64,000 nt of DNA. It comes from Pontixanthobacter sp. CEM42. Its GTDB lineage: Bacteria; Pseudomonadota; Alphaproteobacteria; Sphingomonadales; Sphingomonadaceae. This document shows, piece after piece, positions 26,929 to 38,054 of the stretch. The notes below the pieces were generated by a model that saw only the letters and a program-made list of their open reading frames with translations, did no database searches and was not told the DNA's origin. The number at the start of each line of letters is the position of its first letter. Position 1 is the first letter of the stretch. Made by a program: the position numbers and the translations under genes. The DNA lies in assembly GCF_017812015.1 (NCBI RefSeq), contig NZ_JADQTN010000002.1, positions 248,001-312,000 of the forward strand, read 5' to 3'.

Positions 26929-29900
26929 ATGGGATACCCTGCGCCAGAGGGGCTGTACGACCCGCGTAACGAACATGACGCCTGCGGCGTCGGCATGGTC
27001 GCGCATATCAAAGGCAAGAAATCCCACTCGATCGTTTCCCAATCGCTCGAAATTCTCAATAATATCGACCACCGCGGCGCGGTTGGCGCGGACCCGTTAC
27101 TGGGTGATGGCGCTGGCATTCTACTACAAATTCCCGATCCGATCTTCCGCAAATGGGCTGACAGTACAAGCAAGATGCTGCCGCAGCCGGGCGATTATGC
27201 GGTGGCAATGTGCTTTATGCCGCAAGACGAAGCGGCGCGTGCCTTTGTCACCGAGCAGCTCGAGAAATTCGTCACTAAAGAAGGCCAGGCCGTTATCGGA
27301 TGGCGCGATGTGCCGACTACGCTCGACGGTTTGGGCGACGCGGTTGTCGAAACTATGCCAGTCATGCAGCAATGCATAATAGCACGCGGCGAGAACTGCG
27401 CCGATCAGGATGCATTCGAGCGGAAGCTAATCGTGATCCGCAAGCAAACGCTCAATCCGCTGGCAAAACATGCCGAGAAGCATGGCCTGCCTGACCTTAC
27501 AAAGACGTACATCCCAAGTTTCTCGAGCCGTACCATTGTGTACAAAGGACTACTTCTTGCCAACCAAGTTGGTTCGTTTTACGATGATCTGCGAGACGAA
27601 GATTGCGTCTCGGCGCTGGGTTTGGTGCACCAACGCTTCTCGACCAACACTTTCCCAAGCTGGCGCCTTGCACACCCTTACCGTCTGATTGCGCATAATG
27701 GTGAGATCAACACCGTTCGCGGCAATGTGAACTGGATGAATGCCCGCCGCCGGACGATGGAGAGCGAGCTTCTCGGTTCGGATCTCGACAAAATGTGGCC
27801 GCTGATCCCGCATGGCCAATCGGATACCGCGTGCCTCGACAACGCGCTCGAACTGCTATTGGCGGGCGGATATAGCCTCGCCCATGCAATGATGATGTTG
27901 ATGCCCGAGGCATGGGGCAAAAATGCGTTGATGGACCCGGCACGGCGCGCATTTTACGAATATCATGCAGCATTAATGGAGCCATGGGATGGTCCCGCTG
28001 CAGTCGCATTTACCGATGGCCGCCAGATCGGCGCAACGCTGGATCGCAACGGCCTGCGTCCCGCGCGCTTCTGCGTTACCAAAGATGATATTGTCTGCCT
28101 TGCATCCGAAAGCGGTGTTCTGCCCTTTGCCGAAGAAGACATCACTCGCAAATGGCGCCTGCAACCGGGCCGGATGCTATTGATCGATCTCGAAGAAGGC
28201 CGAATCATCGAGGACGAGGAACTTAAGGCCGGCCTCTCCGAAGCGGAGCCCTACGCCAAATGGCTCGATCAGGCGCAATATAAGCTCGAGGATCTGACCG
28301 TAGTCGATCCCGAATTTGCCGAGCTGCCGCAGGACGAGAATCAGGACACGCCCACGCTGCTCCAGGCGCAGCAGGCGTTCGGTTATACGCAGGAAGACAT
28401 CACCAAATTCCTCGAGCCAATGGCGCGCGATGGCGGCGATCCGATAGGTTCAATGGGAACCGATACGCCGCTGGCAGTCCTCTCCAACAAGAGCCGCCTG
28501 CTCTACGATTACTTCAAGCAAAACTTCGCGCAGGTGACCAATCCACCGATTGACCCGATCCGCGAAGAGCTGGTGATGAGCCTGCTATCGATGGTCGGCC
28601 CTCGCCCTAACCTGCTGGGCCGGGATGCCGGTTTGCACAAGCGCCTAGAAGTGTCTCAGCCGATCCTGACCAACGAAGATCTGGCCAAAATCCGATCGGT
28701 CGAATCTGCTCTGGACGGTGCGTTTCGTACCGAGACGATTGACATCACCTGGGACGCAGCGACAGGTGCAGAAGGCCTCGCGCTCGCGCTTAAAGAGATG
28801 TGCTGGGCTGCAACCGAGGCAGTGCTGCAAGATCATAACATCTTGGTCCTGTCCGATCGCGCACAAGGGCCAGACCGCGTGCCCATGCCTGCATTGCTGG
28901 CGACCGCCGCTGTCCACCATCACCTTGTTCGCCAAGGTTTGCGGATGCAGACCGGTCTTGTGGTCGAAACCGGCGAAGCGCGCGAAGTGCATCATTACTG
29001 TGTTCTCGCAGGCTATGGCGCGGAAGCGATCAATCCATATCTTGCTTTCGAAACACTTGAGCGTCTGCGCGCCGATCGTTTGCCTGATCTGGAGCCCGCC
29101 GAAGTCGAAGCCAACTACATCAATGCGGTTGGCAAAGGCATTCTCAAGGTCATGTCCAAAATGGGCATCTCGACCTACCAATCTTATTGCGGCGCGCAGA
29201 TTTTTGACGCGGTCGGCCTCAGTTCCGATCTGATAGATGGTTATTTCAAAGGCACAGCGACAACTATTGAGGGCATTGGCCTTCAGGAAGTGGCGGAGGA
29301 ATCTGTCCGCCGCCACGCAGTCGCTTACGGCGATAACCCGCTCTACAAAGGCATGCTCGATGTCGGCGGAATCTACCAATACCGCCTGCGCGGCGAAGAT
29401 CATGCTTGGACACCCGGCAATGTCGCCAATCTGCAGCATGCGGTGCGCGGCAACGATCCAAAAAATTACGAAGAATTTGCCAAATCGGTTAATGAGCAGT
29501 CCGAGCGCTTGCTAACCATTCGCGGATTGATGGAACTCAAATCTGCTGAGCAACCTATCGATATTTCCGAGGTAGAACCGGCTTCTTACATCGTGAAACG
29601 CTTCTCTACCGGTGCGATGAGCTATGGCTCAATCAGCCGTGAAGCGCATACTACCCTCGCCCTTGCCATGAACCGTATAGGTGGGCGCTCCAACACCGGT
29701 GAAGGTGGCGAAGAAGTTGACCGCTTCACACCGATGGAAAATGGCGATTCGATGCGCAGCCGAATCAAACAGGTCGCATCGGGCCGCTTCGGCGTGACGA
29801 CCGAATATCTGGTCAATTCGGACGACATCCAGATCAAGATGGCGCAGGGTGCCAAGCCTGGCGAGGGCGGGCAATTGCCTGGTCACAAGGTCAACAAAGT

Positions 29901-31581
29901 GATCGGCGCGGTTCGCCATGCAACACCCGGCGTTGGCCTGATTTCACCGCCGCCGCACCACGATATCTACTCCATTGAAGACCTCGCACAGCTGATCCAC
30001 GATCTCAAAAACGTGCAGCCAGAGGCGCGCATTTCGGTCAAGTTGGTATCCGAAGTCGGGGTTGGTACCGTCGCCGCAGGCGTATCAAAGTCGAAAGCCG
30101 ATCACCTGACCATCTCGGGCTATGAAGGCGGTACGGGCGCGAGCCCGCTTACCTCCCTAACCCACGCAGGTAGTCCGTGGGAAATTGGCCTTGCTGAAAC
30201 GCAGCAAACACTGCTGCTCAACGATCTACGCAGCCGGATCGCGGTGCAAGTCGATGGCGGGCTACGGACCGGGCGTGATGTCGCGATTGGCGCATTGCTC
30301 GGCGCGGATGAGTTTGGGTTTGCCACCGCGCCACTGATCGCCGCAGGTTGCATCATGATGCGCAAATGCCACCTCAATACTTGCCCGGTCGGGGTTGCAA
30401 CGCAGGATCCTGTTCTGCGCAAGCGCTTCACTGGCACGCCCGAGCATGTGATCAATTACTTCTTCTTCGTCGCCGAAGAGCTGCGCCAGATCATGGCCGA
30501 TATGGGCTTCCGCACGGTCGAGGAAATGGTCGGCCGTGTCGACCGGATTGATACCAAGCGCGTCAATCGCCACTGGAAGGCTGACGGCGTAAATCTCGGC
30601 AAATTGCTCCATCAAGTCGAAATCGACGACGACAAAGAGTTCTTCCACACCGAAACTCAGGATCACGGCCTAGCCAATGCGCTCGACAATGAGCTGATCG
30701 CCAAATGCCAACCGGCGATCCAGAATGGTGAAGCGGTCCAGTTCGATATGGATATCCGCAACGTCAACCGGACGGCGGGCACTATGTTATCGGGCGAGAT
30801 TGCCAAGGCGCATGGCCATGCGGGCCTCGCACCCGATATGATACGCATCAATTTTACCGGCGTCGCAGGGCAGAGCTTTGCTGCCTGGCTCGCGCACGGC
30901 GTCACGCTCAAGCTGACCGGCGATGCCAATGACTATGTTGGCAAGGGCCTGTCGGGCGGACGCATCATTGTCTGCCAGCCGGAAGGCGTCGATCGCGACC
31001 CCAGCCAGAACATCATTGTCGGCAACACCGTGCTTTACGGCGCAATTGCCGGCGAAGCTTTCTTCGAGGGCGTCGCTGGCGAACGTTTTGCGGTTCGCAA
31101 CTCGGGCGCAATCGCTGTGGTCGAGGGCGCCGGCGATCACTGCTGCGAATATATGACCGGCGGCGCAGTCGTGGTGCTTGGCCGCACAGGGCGCAACTTT
31201 GCGGCCGGCATGAGCGGCGGTGTTGCCTATGTGTACGATCCCAAAGGCACTTTCGATCAGCGCTGCAATCTGGCGCAAGTCGACCTGCTGCCAATCTCCG
31301 CAGAACCCGATGCTGAAGAAGGCACAGGGCGTCCGAAGCAGCGCGGCACCAGCGTCAATGATTTCGGCGTGGGCGACATGCTGCGCCATGATGCAGAGCG
31401 ACTGAAAATCCTGATCGAGCGGCACAAGCTGCATACCGGCTCTGCCCGGGCGGCACGCATGCTCGATGATTGGGACAACACACTTTCGAAATTCGTCAAA
31501 GTTATGCCGCGCGATTATGCCCGCGCGCTCCGCCAGTTAGAGGCCGAGCGTGAAGAGGCCGCGACGGTGGCAGCAGAGTAA
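26929..31581 (+). CDS. gltB: Glutamate synthase (NADPH) large subunit
   Basis: 1550 residues, full length. It converts 2-oxoglutarate plus glutamine to two glutamates. The N-terminal glutamine amidotransferase domain carries the catalytic cysteine in [11 protein letters not shown] (Cys19), which is exposed after removal of a short propeptide. The central and FMN-binding synthase domains follow, with [13 protein letters not shown]-like and [10 protein letters not shown] motifs. The 3Fe-4S cluster motif is [14 protein letters not shown] (about residue 1145). The C-terminal beta-helix domain has the GGxxxVxG-type repeats ([34 protein letters not shown]). gltD follows after 5 bp. It is the main ammonia assimilation route with glutamine synthetase. 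Confidence 0.97.
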   Translation: MGYPAPEGLYDPRNEHDACGVGMVAHIKGKKSHSIVSQSLEILNNIDHRGAVGADPLLGDGAGILLQIPDPIFRKWADSTSKMLPQPGDYAVAMCFMPQDEAARAFVTEQLEKFVTKEGQAVIGWRDVPTTLDGLGDAVVETMPVMQQCIIARGENCADQDAFERKLIVIRKQTLNPLAKHAEKHGLPDLTKTYIPSFSSRTIVYKGLLLANQVGSFYDDLRDEDCVSALGLVHQRFSTNTFPSWRLAHPYRLIAHNGEINTVRGNVNWMNARRRTMESELLGSDLDKMWPLIPHGQSDTACLDNALELLLAGGYSLAHAMMMLMPEAWGKNALMDPARRAFYEYHAALMEPWDGPAAVAFTDGRQIGATLDRNGLRPARFCVTKDDIVCLASESGVLPFAEEDITRKWRLQPGRMLLIDLEEGRIIEDEELKAGLSEAEPYAKWLDQAQYKLEDLTVVDPEFAELPQDENQDTPTLLQAQQAFGYTQEDITKFLEPMARDGGDPIGSMGTDTPLAVLSNKSRLLYDYFKQNFAQVTNPPIDPIREELVMSLLSMVGPRPNLLGRDAGLHKRLEVSQPILTNEDLAKIRSVESALDGAFRTETIDITWDAATGAEGLALALKEMCWAATEAVLQDHNILVLSDRAQGPDRVPMPALLATAAVHHHLVRQGLRMQTGLVVETGEAREVHHYCVLAGYGAEAINPYLAFETLERLRADRLPDLEPAEVEANYINAVGKGILKVMSKMGISTYQSYCGAQIFDAVGLSSDLIDGYFKGTATTIEGIGLQEVAEESVRRHAVAYGDNPLYKGMLDVGGIYQYRLRGEDHAWTPGNVANLQHAVRGNDPKNYEEFAKSVNEQSERLLTIRGLMELKSAEQPIDISEVEPASYIVKRFSTGAMSYGSISREAHTTLALAMNRIGGRSNTGEGGEEVDRFTPMENGDSMRSRIKQVASGRFGVTTEYLVNSDDIQIKMAQGAKPGEGGQLPGHKVNKVIGAVRHATPGVGLISPPPHHDIYSIEDLAQLIHDLKNVQPEARISVKLVSEVGVGTVAAGVSKSKADHLTISGYEGGTGASPLTSLTHAGSPWEIGLAETQQTLLLNDLRSRIAVQVDGGLRTGRDVAIGALLGADEFGFATAPLIAAGCIMMRKCHLNTCPVGVATQDPVLRKRFTGTPEHVINYFFFVAEELRQIMADMGFRTVEEMVGRVDRIDTKRVNRHWKADGVNLGKLLHQVEIDDDKEFFHTETQDHGLANALDNELIAKCQPAIQNGEAVQFDMDIRNVNRTAGTMLSGEIAKAHGHAGLAPDMIRINFTGVAGQSFAAWLAHGVTLKLTGDANDYVGKGLSGGRIIVCQPEGVDRDPSQNIIVGNTVLYGAIAGEAFFEGVAGERFAVRNSGAIAVVEGAGDHCCEYMTGGAVVVLGRTGRNFAAGMSGGVAYVYDPKGTFDQRCNLAQVDLLPISAEPDAEEGTGRPKQRGTSVNDFGVGDMLRHDAERLKILIERHKLHTGSARAARMLDDWDNTLSKFVKVMPRDYARALRQLEAEREEAATVAAE

Positions 31582-31586
31582 AGAAC

Positions 31587-33023
31587 ATGGGCAAAGACAC
31601 AGGTTTTCTCGAACTCGACCGGCGCGACCGTGACTATATCGATCCGTCAGAGCGGGTGCAGAACTACAAGGAATTTGTGGTTCAACCCGAAGAGTCCGAG
31701 CTGAAAAGCCAGGCCTCGCGCTGCATGGATTGCGGCATCCCGTACTGTCACAATGGCTGCCCTGTAAACAACATCATCCCCGATTGGAATCATCTGGTTT
31801 ACGAGGGCGACTGGAAGAACGCGCTGGAGGTTTTGCACTCCACCAACAACTTCCCGGAATTCACCGGCCGCGTCTGCCCCGCTCCGTGCGAGGCAAGCTG
31901 CACACTGAATATTATCGACCAGCCGGTAACGATCAAAAGCATAGAATGCGCCATTGTAGATCGCGGATGGCAAGAAGGCTGGATCAAGCCGCAAATCGCC
32001 GAAAAACAAACCGGGAAAGCTGTTGCGGTTATCGGATCAGGTGCCGCTGGCCTTGCCTGCGCACAGCAATTGGCGCGTGCCGGCCATGCCGTAACCGTGT
32101 TTGAAAAGAGCGACCGGATCGGCGGATTGCTGCGGTACGGCATTCCCGACTTCAAGATGGAAAAGCACCTTATCAATCGCCGCGGCGTGCAGATGGAAGC
32201 CGAAGGTGTGACTTTCAAAACCTCTGCCGAAGTCGGCGTGGAGATCAGCTTCAAGGCTCTGCAAGAGAACTTTGATGCAGTGGTCCTGTCAGGCGGCGCT
32301 GAAGAACCGCGGATGCTCGATATTCCGGGTGCAGAATTGCCCGGCGTACGCGCCGCTATGGAATTCCTAACGCAGCAAAATAAACGCAATGCTGGTGACG
32401 ATGAAGTGCGTGCGGCTCCGCGCGGCACGCTGACCGCAACCGACAAGCATGTGATCGTAATAGGCGGAGGTGACACTGGGTCTGACTGCGTTGGTACCTC
32501 GAACCGCCAAGGCGCGAAAAGCGTGACACAGCTCGAGATCATGCCGCAGCCTCCCGAAAAGGAAGACAAAGCCCTGACTTGGCCCGATTGGCCAATGAAG
32601 ATGCGCACGTCATCCAGCCATGAGGAGGGCGCAGCGCGCGACTGGTCGGTGCTGGCTAAACGCGTCATTGAAGAAGATGGCGAGGTCGCTGGCCTCGAAT
32701 GCGTGCGGATCGAGTGGAAAGACCGCGAAATGGTGGAAGTCGAAGGCACCGAGTTCACTTTGCCTGCAGATTTGATCCTGCTCGCCATGGGCTTCACCGG
32801 CCCCCGCCGCCGAGGCTTGCTCGACCGCGCGGGCGTGGATCTGGACGGACGCGGCAATGTTGCCGCCGACACCAATGACTATGCAACAAGCGAGAAGAAT
32901 GTGTTCGCATGCGGCGATATGCGGCGGGGGCAATCACTCATCGTGTGGGCCATCCGCGAGGGCCGTCAATGCGCGCGCGCCGTCGATGAAGCGTTGATGG
33001 GATCGAGCGAACTTCCACGCTAA
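31587..33023 (+). CDS. gltD: Glutamate synthase (NADPH) small subunit
   Basis: 478 residues. It passes electrons from NADPH through FAD and 4Fe-4S clusters to GltB. The N-terminal cluster cysteines are in [14 protein letters not shown] and CPAPCEASC (residues 47-110). The FAD site is [19 protein letters not shown] and the NADPH site [15 protein letters not shown]. The C-terminal [16 protein letters not shown] closes the FAD site. It follows gltB by 5 bp on one transcript. Confidence 0.97.
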   Translation: MGKDTGFLELDRRDRDYIDPSERVQNYKEFVVQPEESELKSQASRCMDCGIPYCHNGCPVNNIIPDWNHLVYEGDWKNALEVLHSTNNFPEFTGRVCPAPCEASCTLNIIDQPVTIKSIECAIVDRGWQEGWIKPQIAEKQTGKAVAVIGSGAAGLACAQQLARAGHAVTVFEKSDRIGGLLRYGIPDFKMEKHLINRRGVQMEAEGVTFKTSAEVGVEISFKALQENFDAVVLSGGAEEPRMLDIPGAELPGVRAAMEFLTQQNKRNAGDDEVRAAPRGTLTATDKHVIVIGGGDTGSDCVGTSNRQGAKSVTQLEIMPQPPEKEDKALTWPDWPMKMRTSSSHEEGAARDWSVLAKRVIEEDGEVAGLECVRIEWKDREMVEVEGTEFTLPADLILLAMGFTGPRRRGLLDRAGVDLDGRGNVAADTNDYATSEKNVFACGDMRRGQSLIVWAIREGRQCARAVDEALMGSSELPR

Positions 33024-33147
33024 CAGGGCTGCTCGGCGGGGCTAACCTTTGGACATTTGCGGCGTAGATGCATAGCGTCTGCATGCAAATGAGCTGGAAA
33101 CACGCATCGAACCGATAGACATCATCTCATCACTGCTTGCGATCGCG

Positions 33148-34092
33148 ATGGCCTTTACCATCGGGTTCTGCATCCGCCGCGGCAGCATCTGCTTGGTTGA
33201 TGCGACGTACCAATGGGTAATTGCGAGACAATCTCTACGGGTGCGCGCATTTGCCGTGGCCGCTGCGGCATCGGGCGTAGTGCTTCTGCCGCTCGCCTGG
33301 CTGTTGCCCGATATCGAAGTTCTGTCCCCTAATGCCCCCGTCACGCTGACGTTGCTCGCAGCCGGTGTTGTGTTCGGGCTCGGCGCGCGAGTGAATGGCG
33401 GTTGCGCCTTCGGCACGCTCAACCGGCTGAGCGGCGGGGAGCTTAATTTTTCCGGCACCATCATTGGAGCGATTTGTGCGGCGTTGGCGATCAAGGACTT
33501 TACCGGCTTACAGCCTTCCATGGATGGGCAAACCAATTCGATATTGGCCAGTCCGTTGCCTTGGGGGCTGGTCGCCCTTGGTCTATTTGCAATCTTCGCG
33601 CAGCCCGCGCTGCGACGCCGGCATTTGCAGAATCTCAAGAGCATTTTCACGCGCAACGACGCGTTGCTACGCCCCTTTACTGCGATGCTGGTAATCGGAG
33701 TACTCGGCGGATTGCTGTTTGCACTGGCAGGCAGTTGGACCCATCTCGCAGTCATCGGGAGAGAAAGCGCAGCACTGGCTGAGAATGGCCAAAGTTCGTC
33801 CAGCATCAAAGCAATTGCCGGAGCGTTTGCACTCGTTGGTGGCGCCCTTTTCGCCGCGCTCAGATCCGGGCGATTTGCGGTGCAAGCGCCCTGCCTAAGA
33901 CAATGGGCGCGATGCTTTGTCGGTGGAGGTATGATGGGGGCATCCGCAGCGATTATTCCCGGCGGCAACGGCGCTTTACTGATTTATACGATGCCGTCAG
34001 GCGCCGCGAATGGCTGGGCAGCCTTTGCCATGATGCTGCTCGCGCTGGCCATATCCTTCTTGCCGATGCGCCGGACCAGTAGAGCTGCATGA
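33148..34092 (+). CDS. YeeE/YedE family transporter (thiosulfate-uptake type)
   Basis: 314 residues, polytopic. YeeE/TsuA proteins import thiosulfate or related sulfur compounds through conserved cysteines. The motifs GFCIRRGSICLVDA at the N-terminus and ARVNGGCAFGTLNRL (about residue 87) carry those cysteines. The ATG at 33148 falls inside the first hydrophobic helix: the upstream in-frame codons read IEPIDIISSLLAIA and look like the missing half of it, but no ATG, GTG or TTG exists before an in-frame TAG. A rare start codon such as CTG, or a sequence error, is likely. It is not clearly tied to gltD. Confidence 0.8.
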   Translation: MAFTIGFCIRRGSICLVDATYQWVIARQSLRVRAFAVAAAASGVVLLPLAWLLPDIEVLSPNAPVTLTLLAAGVVFGLGARVNGGCAFGTLNRLSGGELNFSGTIIGAICAALAIKDFTGLQPSMDGQTNSILASPLPWGLVALGLFAIFAQPALRRRHLQNLKSIFTRNDALLRPFTAMLVIGVLGGLLFALAGSWTHLAVIGRESAALAENGQSSSSIKAIAGAFALVGGALFAALRSGRFAVQAPCLRQWARCFVGGGMMGASAAIIPGGNGALLIYTMPSGAANGWAAFAMMLLALAISFLPMRRTSRAA

Positions 34093-34213
34093 TGCTGTGA
34101 GACTCCGCGACCGTTGTCATAAGTGTGACACAACATGGCTCAATGTCGCGTTTCTTACATAGAACTGGTTTTCTTGTATAAATCCGGCGTATAGCGATAT
34201 TGAAGTACAGAAT

Positions 34214-34239
34214 ACGTAACGTCAGGGCGTGCGTTACGT
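34214..34239. promoter_or_regulatory. Inverted repeat upstream of the porin gene
   Basis: ACGTAACG (34214-34221) and CGTTACGT (34232-34239) are perfect inverted repeats separated by 10 bases, centred about 75 bases before the porin start. The left arm with its flank reads CGTAACGTCA, shared with 26680 and, on the other strand, 19718. It could be an operator. Confidence 0.45.
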
Positions 34240-34302
34240 GAACCAATGGGACGAGGGTTTCAGCGGCACTTTACCGCCGATATCCGCATAGATTTTGAGT
34301 GT

Positions 34303-35652
34303 ATGATCAGAAGCGCCGTTTCATATTATGCAGCCAATAAGCGCGCTCCGATGCGCGGCTTGGTAATGCTCGGCGCGGTAAGCCTGTGTTTTGCCGGATT
34401 GCCTGTCTACGCGCAGGATAGACCGGACACCGTCATCCTCAAAGCGCGGGATAGCGCGACCGGCACAATCAGGGTGACGGATCAACCCCTAGAAGCAGCC
34501 GATAGCGATGCGGAATTGCCGCAAGGCCCAGCCCCTGAAACGCCTGCAAAGAAGCCACCCAAACCAATCACTACCAAACTGATATGGTCGCAATTCGCGG
34601 ACGTTCCCGTATCGGGCGATGCGCAGAGCACGCTCCGCTATGGCGGCAAAGTCGATGCCTATGTCGACGTCAAAGGCAGCCTGTTCGGATTGGACGACAG
34701 CATCTCGCTGCATTTTCACCCTGAATTCAAATATGGCGAAAGCAGCAATGGCGCGATCGGGCTGATCCCGGAGAATACGCAGCTGTTCTATCCCGGCGAG
34801 GGCGATGTCTTCGACCTTTCGGTTAATGTCACTAAGCGTTGGAAAAGCGGGACCACGTTGACGGTAGGTAAAGTCAATATTCTCGATCTGGCTGCGCGTA
34901 TCCCGATTCAGGGCGGCGGCGGGCATGAGGGCTTTCAGAACCTCGCAACAGCATTGCCGCCTAGCGCGATTGTGCCAGGGTCGATCACCGGCGCAGTGCT
35001 CAATGTGCCGACGGAAAAAGTGCTCTACCGCTTGCTCGTTTTTGATCCCGAGCTGCAATCGCGGCGCAGCGGTCTGGAAGATCCCTTCTCCAAAGGCATC
35101 GGAATGCTGGCTTCGGTTACTTTCCCGGTCAAAATTGGCGGCAAGCGTGGTTATTACGCGCTGAAGCTCGCAGCCTCATCACGTAGCGAATTGGCAACCG
35201 AAGCACTTCCTGCCGCGCTAATTCCTGCACCGGGCTCCAATTTCGGCAACCGCAAAGGTGAAGTGGCGGGCGTATTTGCGTTCCAGCAATTCCTGGCTGA
35301 GGACGCAGCCAATCCAGGCAACGGGATCGGTATTTTCGGGCAAGTCTATGTCTCAAACGGTAACCCGACATTTCTCGATGCCAGCGGCTTTATCGGGATC
35401 GGCGGCAATCCGAAGGCGCGCCCGCAGGACCGCTTCGGCCTCACCTATTTCCGCTATTCGCTGGCGAACGGACTGGTCGATGCGCTGAACAATCGCCTAG
35501 CCTTACAAGACGAGGAAGGTGTCGAGGCATTCTACACATTCGGTCTGTCGAAGAATTTGCGCGTCACCGCCAATATCCAAGCGGTCGACTCGGCAGTGAC
35601 GGTCCGCGATTTTGGCGTGACAGCCGGGATGCGAGTGACGGCGCGCTTCTGA
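34303..35652 (+). CDS. OprB-like carbohydrate-selective porin
   Basis: 449 residues from the ATG at 34303. A signal peptide (about residues 17-40, RGLVMLGAVSLCFAGLPVYA then QD) is followed by a short Pro-rich linker and a beta-barrel domain with alternating strands (YGGKVDAYVDVKGSLFGLDD, TLTVGKVNILDLAAR, FGLTYFRYSLANGL). The C-terminal residue is Phe (GMRVTARF), as in outer-membrane barrels. OprB-family porins admit sugars. The long N-region suggests the ATG at 34351 as an alternative start. It stands alone, convergent with the DksA-like gene. Confidence 0.85.
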   Translation: MIRSAVSYYAANKRAPMRGLVMLGAVSLCFAGLPVYAQDRPDTVILKARDSATGTIRVTDQPLEAADSDAELPQGPAPETPAKKPPKPITTKLIWSQFADVPVSGDAQSTLRYGGKVDAYVDVKGSLFGLDDSISLHFHPEFKYGESSNGAIGLIPENTQLFYPGEGDVFDLSVNVTKRWKSGTTLTVGKVNILDLAARIPIQGGGGHEGFQNLATALPPSAIVPGSITGAVLNVPTEKVLYRLLVFDPELQSRRSGLEDPFSKGIGMLASVTFPVKIGGKRGYYALKLAASSRSELATEALPAALIPAPGSNFGNRKGEVAGVFAFQQFLAEDAANPGNGIGIFGQVYVSNGNPTFLDASGFIGIGGNPKARPQDRFGLTYFRYSLANGLVDALNNRLALQDEEGVEAFYTFGLSKNLRVTANIQAVDSAVTVRDFGVTAGMRVTARF

Positions 35653-35655
35653 AGT

Positions 35656-35991
35656 CTACGCTGCTTTCCCAGCACAGCCGATGCATTGGCTAACGGACGG
35701 ATCGTTCTCCAAACGCGCGGCAGCAATCTCCTCACCACAAGTCAGGCAATAGCCCCATTCGCCCTCATCGACGCGTTTGAGTGCTGCTTTGATCCGACCC
35801 TTTTCGGCTTCGCGCCGTTTTGCGGAAGCGAGCGCCATCGCCTGCTGCTGCATCGCATCCATCCGGCTGAGCCGGCCGACGCTGTCTTGCTGTAGCGTAA
35901 CCGGCCCGCGCGATTCTGCGCTAATCCGGTCCTCTTCCTCCAATTGAGCAAGGCGCGATTGGAGGGCAGCAAGAGCTTCTTCCTCAGTCAC
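35656..35991 (-). CDS. TraR/DksA-type C4 zinc-finger protein
   Basis: 111 residues. A helical N-terminal half precedes the C4 zinc finger, [25 protein letters not shown] (cysteines about residues 81-105), and the core matches the DksA C-terminal zf pattern [14 protein letters not shown]. DksA-like proteins bind the RNA polymerase secondary channel; this short version lacks the acidic tip region of full DksA. The GTG start overlaps the ung stop in GTGA, so translation is coupled; a TTG at 35994 is a less attractive alternative. Confidence 0.85.
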   Translation of the reverse strand: MTEEEALAALQSRLAQLEEEDRISAESRGPVTLQQDSVGRLSRMDAMQQQAMALASAKRREAEKGRIKAALKRVDEGEWGYCLTCGEEIAAARLENDPSVSQCIGCAGKAA

Positions 35992-36668
35992 CAATCAATC
36001 GCTCCGCGGCCATTGGTTTCCAGAAAGGCATTGGCCTGACTGAAGGGTTTCGAGCCAAAGAACCCGCGATAGGCAGAGAGCGGGCTGGGATGGACGCTTT
36101 TGAGCACCAGATGGCGATCTGACTCAGCAAGCGCAGGAATGCGCGCGGCTTTGCCCTGCGCATGGCTGCCCCAAAGAATGAATACGCTCGGCTCGTCGCG
36201 CTCGGCGACGGCAGACACGACCGCATCGGTGATGGCGCTCCAACCCATTTTTGCGTGGCTGCCCGCTTTGTGCGCCTCGACCGTCAGCGAATTGTTGAGC
36301 AGGAGCACGCCTTGCCGTGCCCAATGCTCCAGATTGCCGTGGCCAGGCGGCGTGACGCCGAGATCATCGGCAAGTTCCTTGTAAATATTGTCCAGCGACG
36401 GCGGCACTTTCACACCTTCAGGGACCGAGAAGGATAGGCCATGCGCCTGCCCCGGGCCATGGTAAGGATCCTGCCCGAGGATTACGACTTTGACTTGGTC
36501 GAGCGGCGTCAGTTCGAGCGCGCGGAGCCTTTGCCCGCGCGGCGGGAAGATCGGCTTACCCGCGGCTTCCTCTGCCTTGAGAAACCCGCCCAGCTTACGC
36601 GCTTCAGACGTGGCCAGCACCGGCTCCAAAACGGGCTGCCAGCTTTCGGGAATGCTCTCACTCGCCAT
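35988..36668 (-). CDS. ung: Uracil-DNA glycosylase
   Basis: 226 residues. It excises uracil from DNA. The catalytic motif is [17 protein letters not shown] (Asp and His, about residues 65-80) and the DNA-intercalation motif is [13 protein letters not shown] near the C-terminus. Length and motifs are standard for family 1. It is followed by, and overlaps with, the DksA-like gene. Confidence 0.96.
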   Translation of the reverse strand: MASESIPESWQPVLEPVLATSEARKLGGFLKAEEAAGKPIFPPRGQRLRALELTPLDQVKVVILGQDPYHGPGQAHGLSFSVPEGVKVPPSLDNIYKELADDLGVTPPGHGNLEHWARQGVLLLNNSLTVEAHKAGSHAKMGWSAITDAVVSAVAERDEPSVFILWGSHAQGKAARIPALAESDRHLVLKSVHPSPLSAYRGFFGSKPFSQANAFLETNGRGAIDW

Positions 36669-36746
36669 TTGGGCAGTCTACTGCTTGCGATGCATCCCCG
36701 CCAGCAAGCTCTTCCCCTTAATCCCCAATCGGCCTAAAGGAAGCCC

Positions 36747-37370
36747 ATGGCAGTATATTTCCACGAAGAAGACCTCCCCGAAGGCGTGCTCGCACCCGGC
36801 CCCGTAGCCGTTGATACCGAAACGATGGGCCTTATCACCGCGCGTGACCGGCTGTGTGTCGTTCAGATCAGCGATGGTCAGGGGGACGAGCATCTGGTGC
36901 GTTTCAAAGTCGGCAGCGACTATGACGCCCCCAATCTGAAAGCGGTTCTGGCCGATCCGGAGCGGCTCAAACTCTATCACTTTGCACGGTTCGATCTCGC
37001 GGCAATCGAGTACTATCTCGGCGTCGAAGCAAGCCCCGTATTCTGCACCAAGATCGCCAGCAAAATGACCCGGACTTATACCGACCGGCACGGCCTCAAA
37101 AATCTGGTGGTCGAATTGCTTGGCGGCGAAATCTCCAAAGCGCAGCAAAGTTCTGACTGGGGCGCGCCCGAAATCAACGAAGCGCAGCGCGATTATGCCG
37201 CGTCTGACGTGCGTTTCCTTCACCGCCTGCACGAAGTGATGGTTGAGCGTTTGGCGCGCGAGGGCCGCACCGAGATGGCGCAAGCGTGTTTTGACTTCCT
37301 ACCGACGCGTGCACGGCTCGACATGGCTGGCTGGGCCGATCACGACATCTTCAGCCACGCGTCAGCATAG
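36747..37370 (+). CDS. Ribonuclease D-type 3'-5' exonuclease
   Basis: 207 residues with a DEDD exonuclease domain only: DTETMGL (Exo I, residues 22-28), LYHFARFDLAAIE (Exo II) and DYAASDVRFLHRLHEV (Exo III, with the Tyr of the DEDDy type). The HRDC domains of full RNase D are missing, as is common in alphaproteobacteria. It trims RNA 3' ends. AAAGGA precedes the ATG. The lptC gene starts 18 bp downstream, so they are probably co-transcribed. Confidence 0.92.
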   Translation: MAVYFHEEDLPEGVLAPGPVAVDTETMGLITARDRLCVVQISDGQGDEHLVRFKVGSDYDAPNLKAVLADPERLKLYHFARFDLAAIEYYLGVEASPVFCTKIASKMTRTYTDRHGLKNLVVELLGGEISKAQQSSDWGAPEINEAQRDYAASDVRFLHRLHEVMVERLAREGRTEMAQACFDFLPTRARLDMAGWADHDIFSHASA

Positions 37371-37388
37371 TAAGGCTATTACCACACG

Positions 37389-38054
37389 ATGGGCACCCAA
37401 AGGCGGATCGAAACGGCAGAAGCGAAGGAGCTGCGCAGCGCGCGGCAACATTTTGCTGTGCCCGGTGGTTCGCATGACAAGCTAGTCGGGTTTCTCGCCA
37501 AAGTCCTGCCAATGGGTGTCGGCGTCCTCGCCGCCTTGATGATTATCACACCTTTGTCGCCGCGCGGCGAAGTCAGTTTCCTGCTCGACCGCAACAAGGT
37601 CGCGATGATCGATGAGCGTCTGCGGGTCGAAAATGCACTCTATCGCGGGAAAGATGATGAAGGCCGCCCATTCTCGCTTACCGCGGGAGAAGCCGTACAG
37701 AAATCGGACAGCGAGGGCATCGTCCGGATGAACGATTTGGTCGCGCGGCTGTTGCTGCCAGAAGGCCCAGCGCGCGTCAGCGCAGCGGCCGGAAGCTATG
37801 CAATAGACGAACGCCAGGTCGATGTTCCTGACGAGATCAAAGTCATCGCTGCTGATGGTTATCGCCTGACCGCAAGCGGAGTCGGACTCGATCTTCAAAC
37901 GAAGAAACTCGCCGGCTCAGGCGGTGTATCAGGCGCGGTACCGGCTGGCACATTCTCCGCCGACCGACTCGAAGTCGACCTGTCAGAGCGCGTTGTCGCT
38001 CTTGACGGAAATGCCAAGCTCCACATGGTGCCTGGCAAGCTTAGGATACCCTGA
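37389..38054 (+). CDS. lptC: LPS export protein LptC
   Basis: 221 residues. LptC is an inner-membrane bitopic protein that hands LPS from LptBFG to LptA. There is one membrane helix (about residues 35-55, LAKVLPMGVGVLAALMIITPL) and then a beta-jellyroll region with the family pattern EVSFLLDRNKV. The C-terminal part of the domain contains alternating strands (VIAADGYRLTASGVGLDLQTKKL, then FSADRLEVDLSERVVAL). Its TGA overlaps the lptA ATG by one base. Confidence 0.88.
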   Translation: MGTQRRIETAEAKELRSARQHFAVPGGSHDKLVGFLAKVLPMGVGVLAALMIITPLSPRGEVSFLLDRNKVAMIDERLRVENALYRGKDDEGRPFSLTAGEAVQKSDSEGIVRMNDLVARLLLPEGPARVSAAAGSYAIDERQVDVPDEIKVIAADGYRLTASGVGLDLQTKKLAGSGGVSGAVPAGTFSADRLEVDLSERVVALDGNAKLHMVPGKLRIP

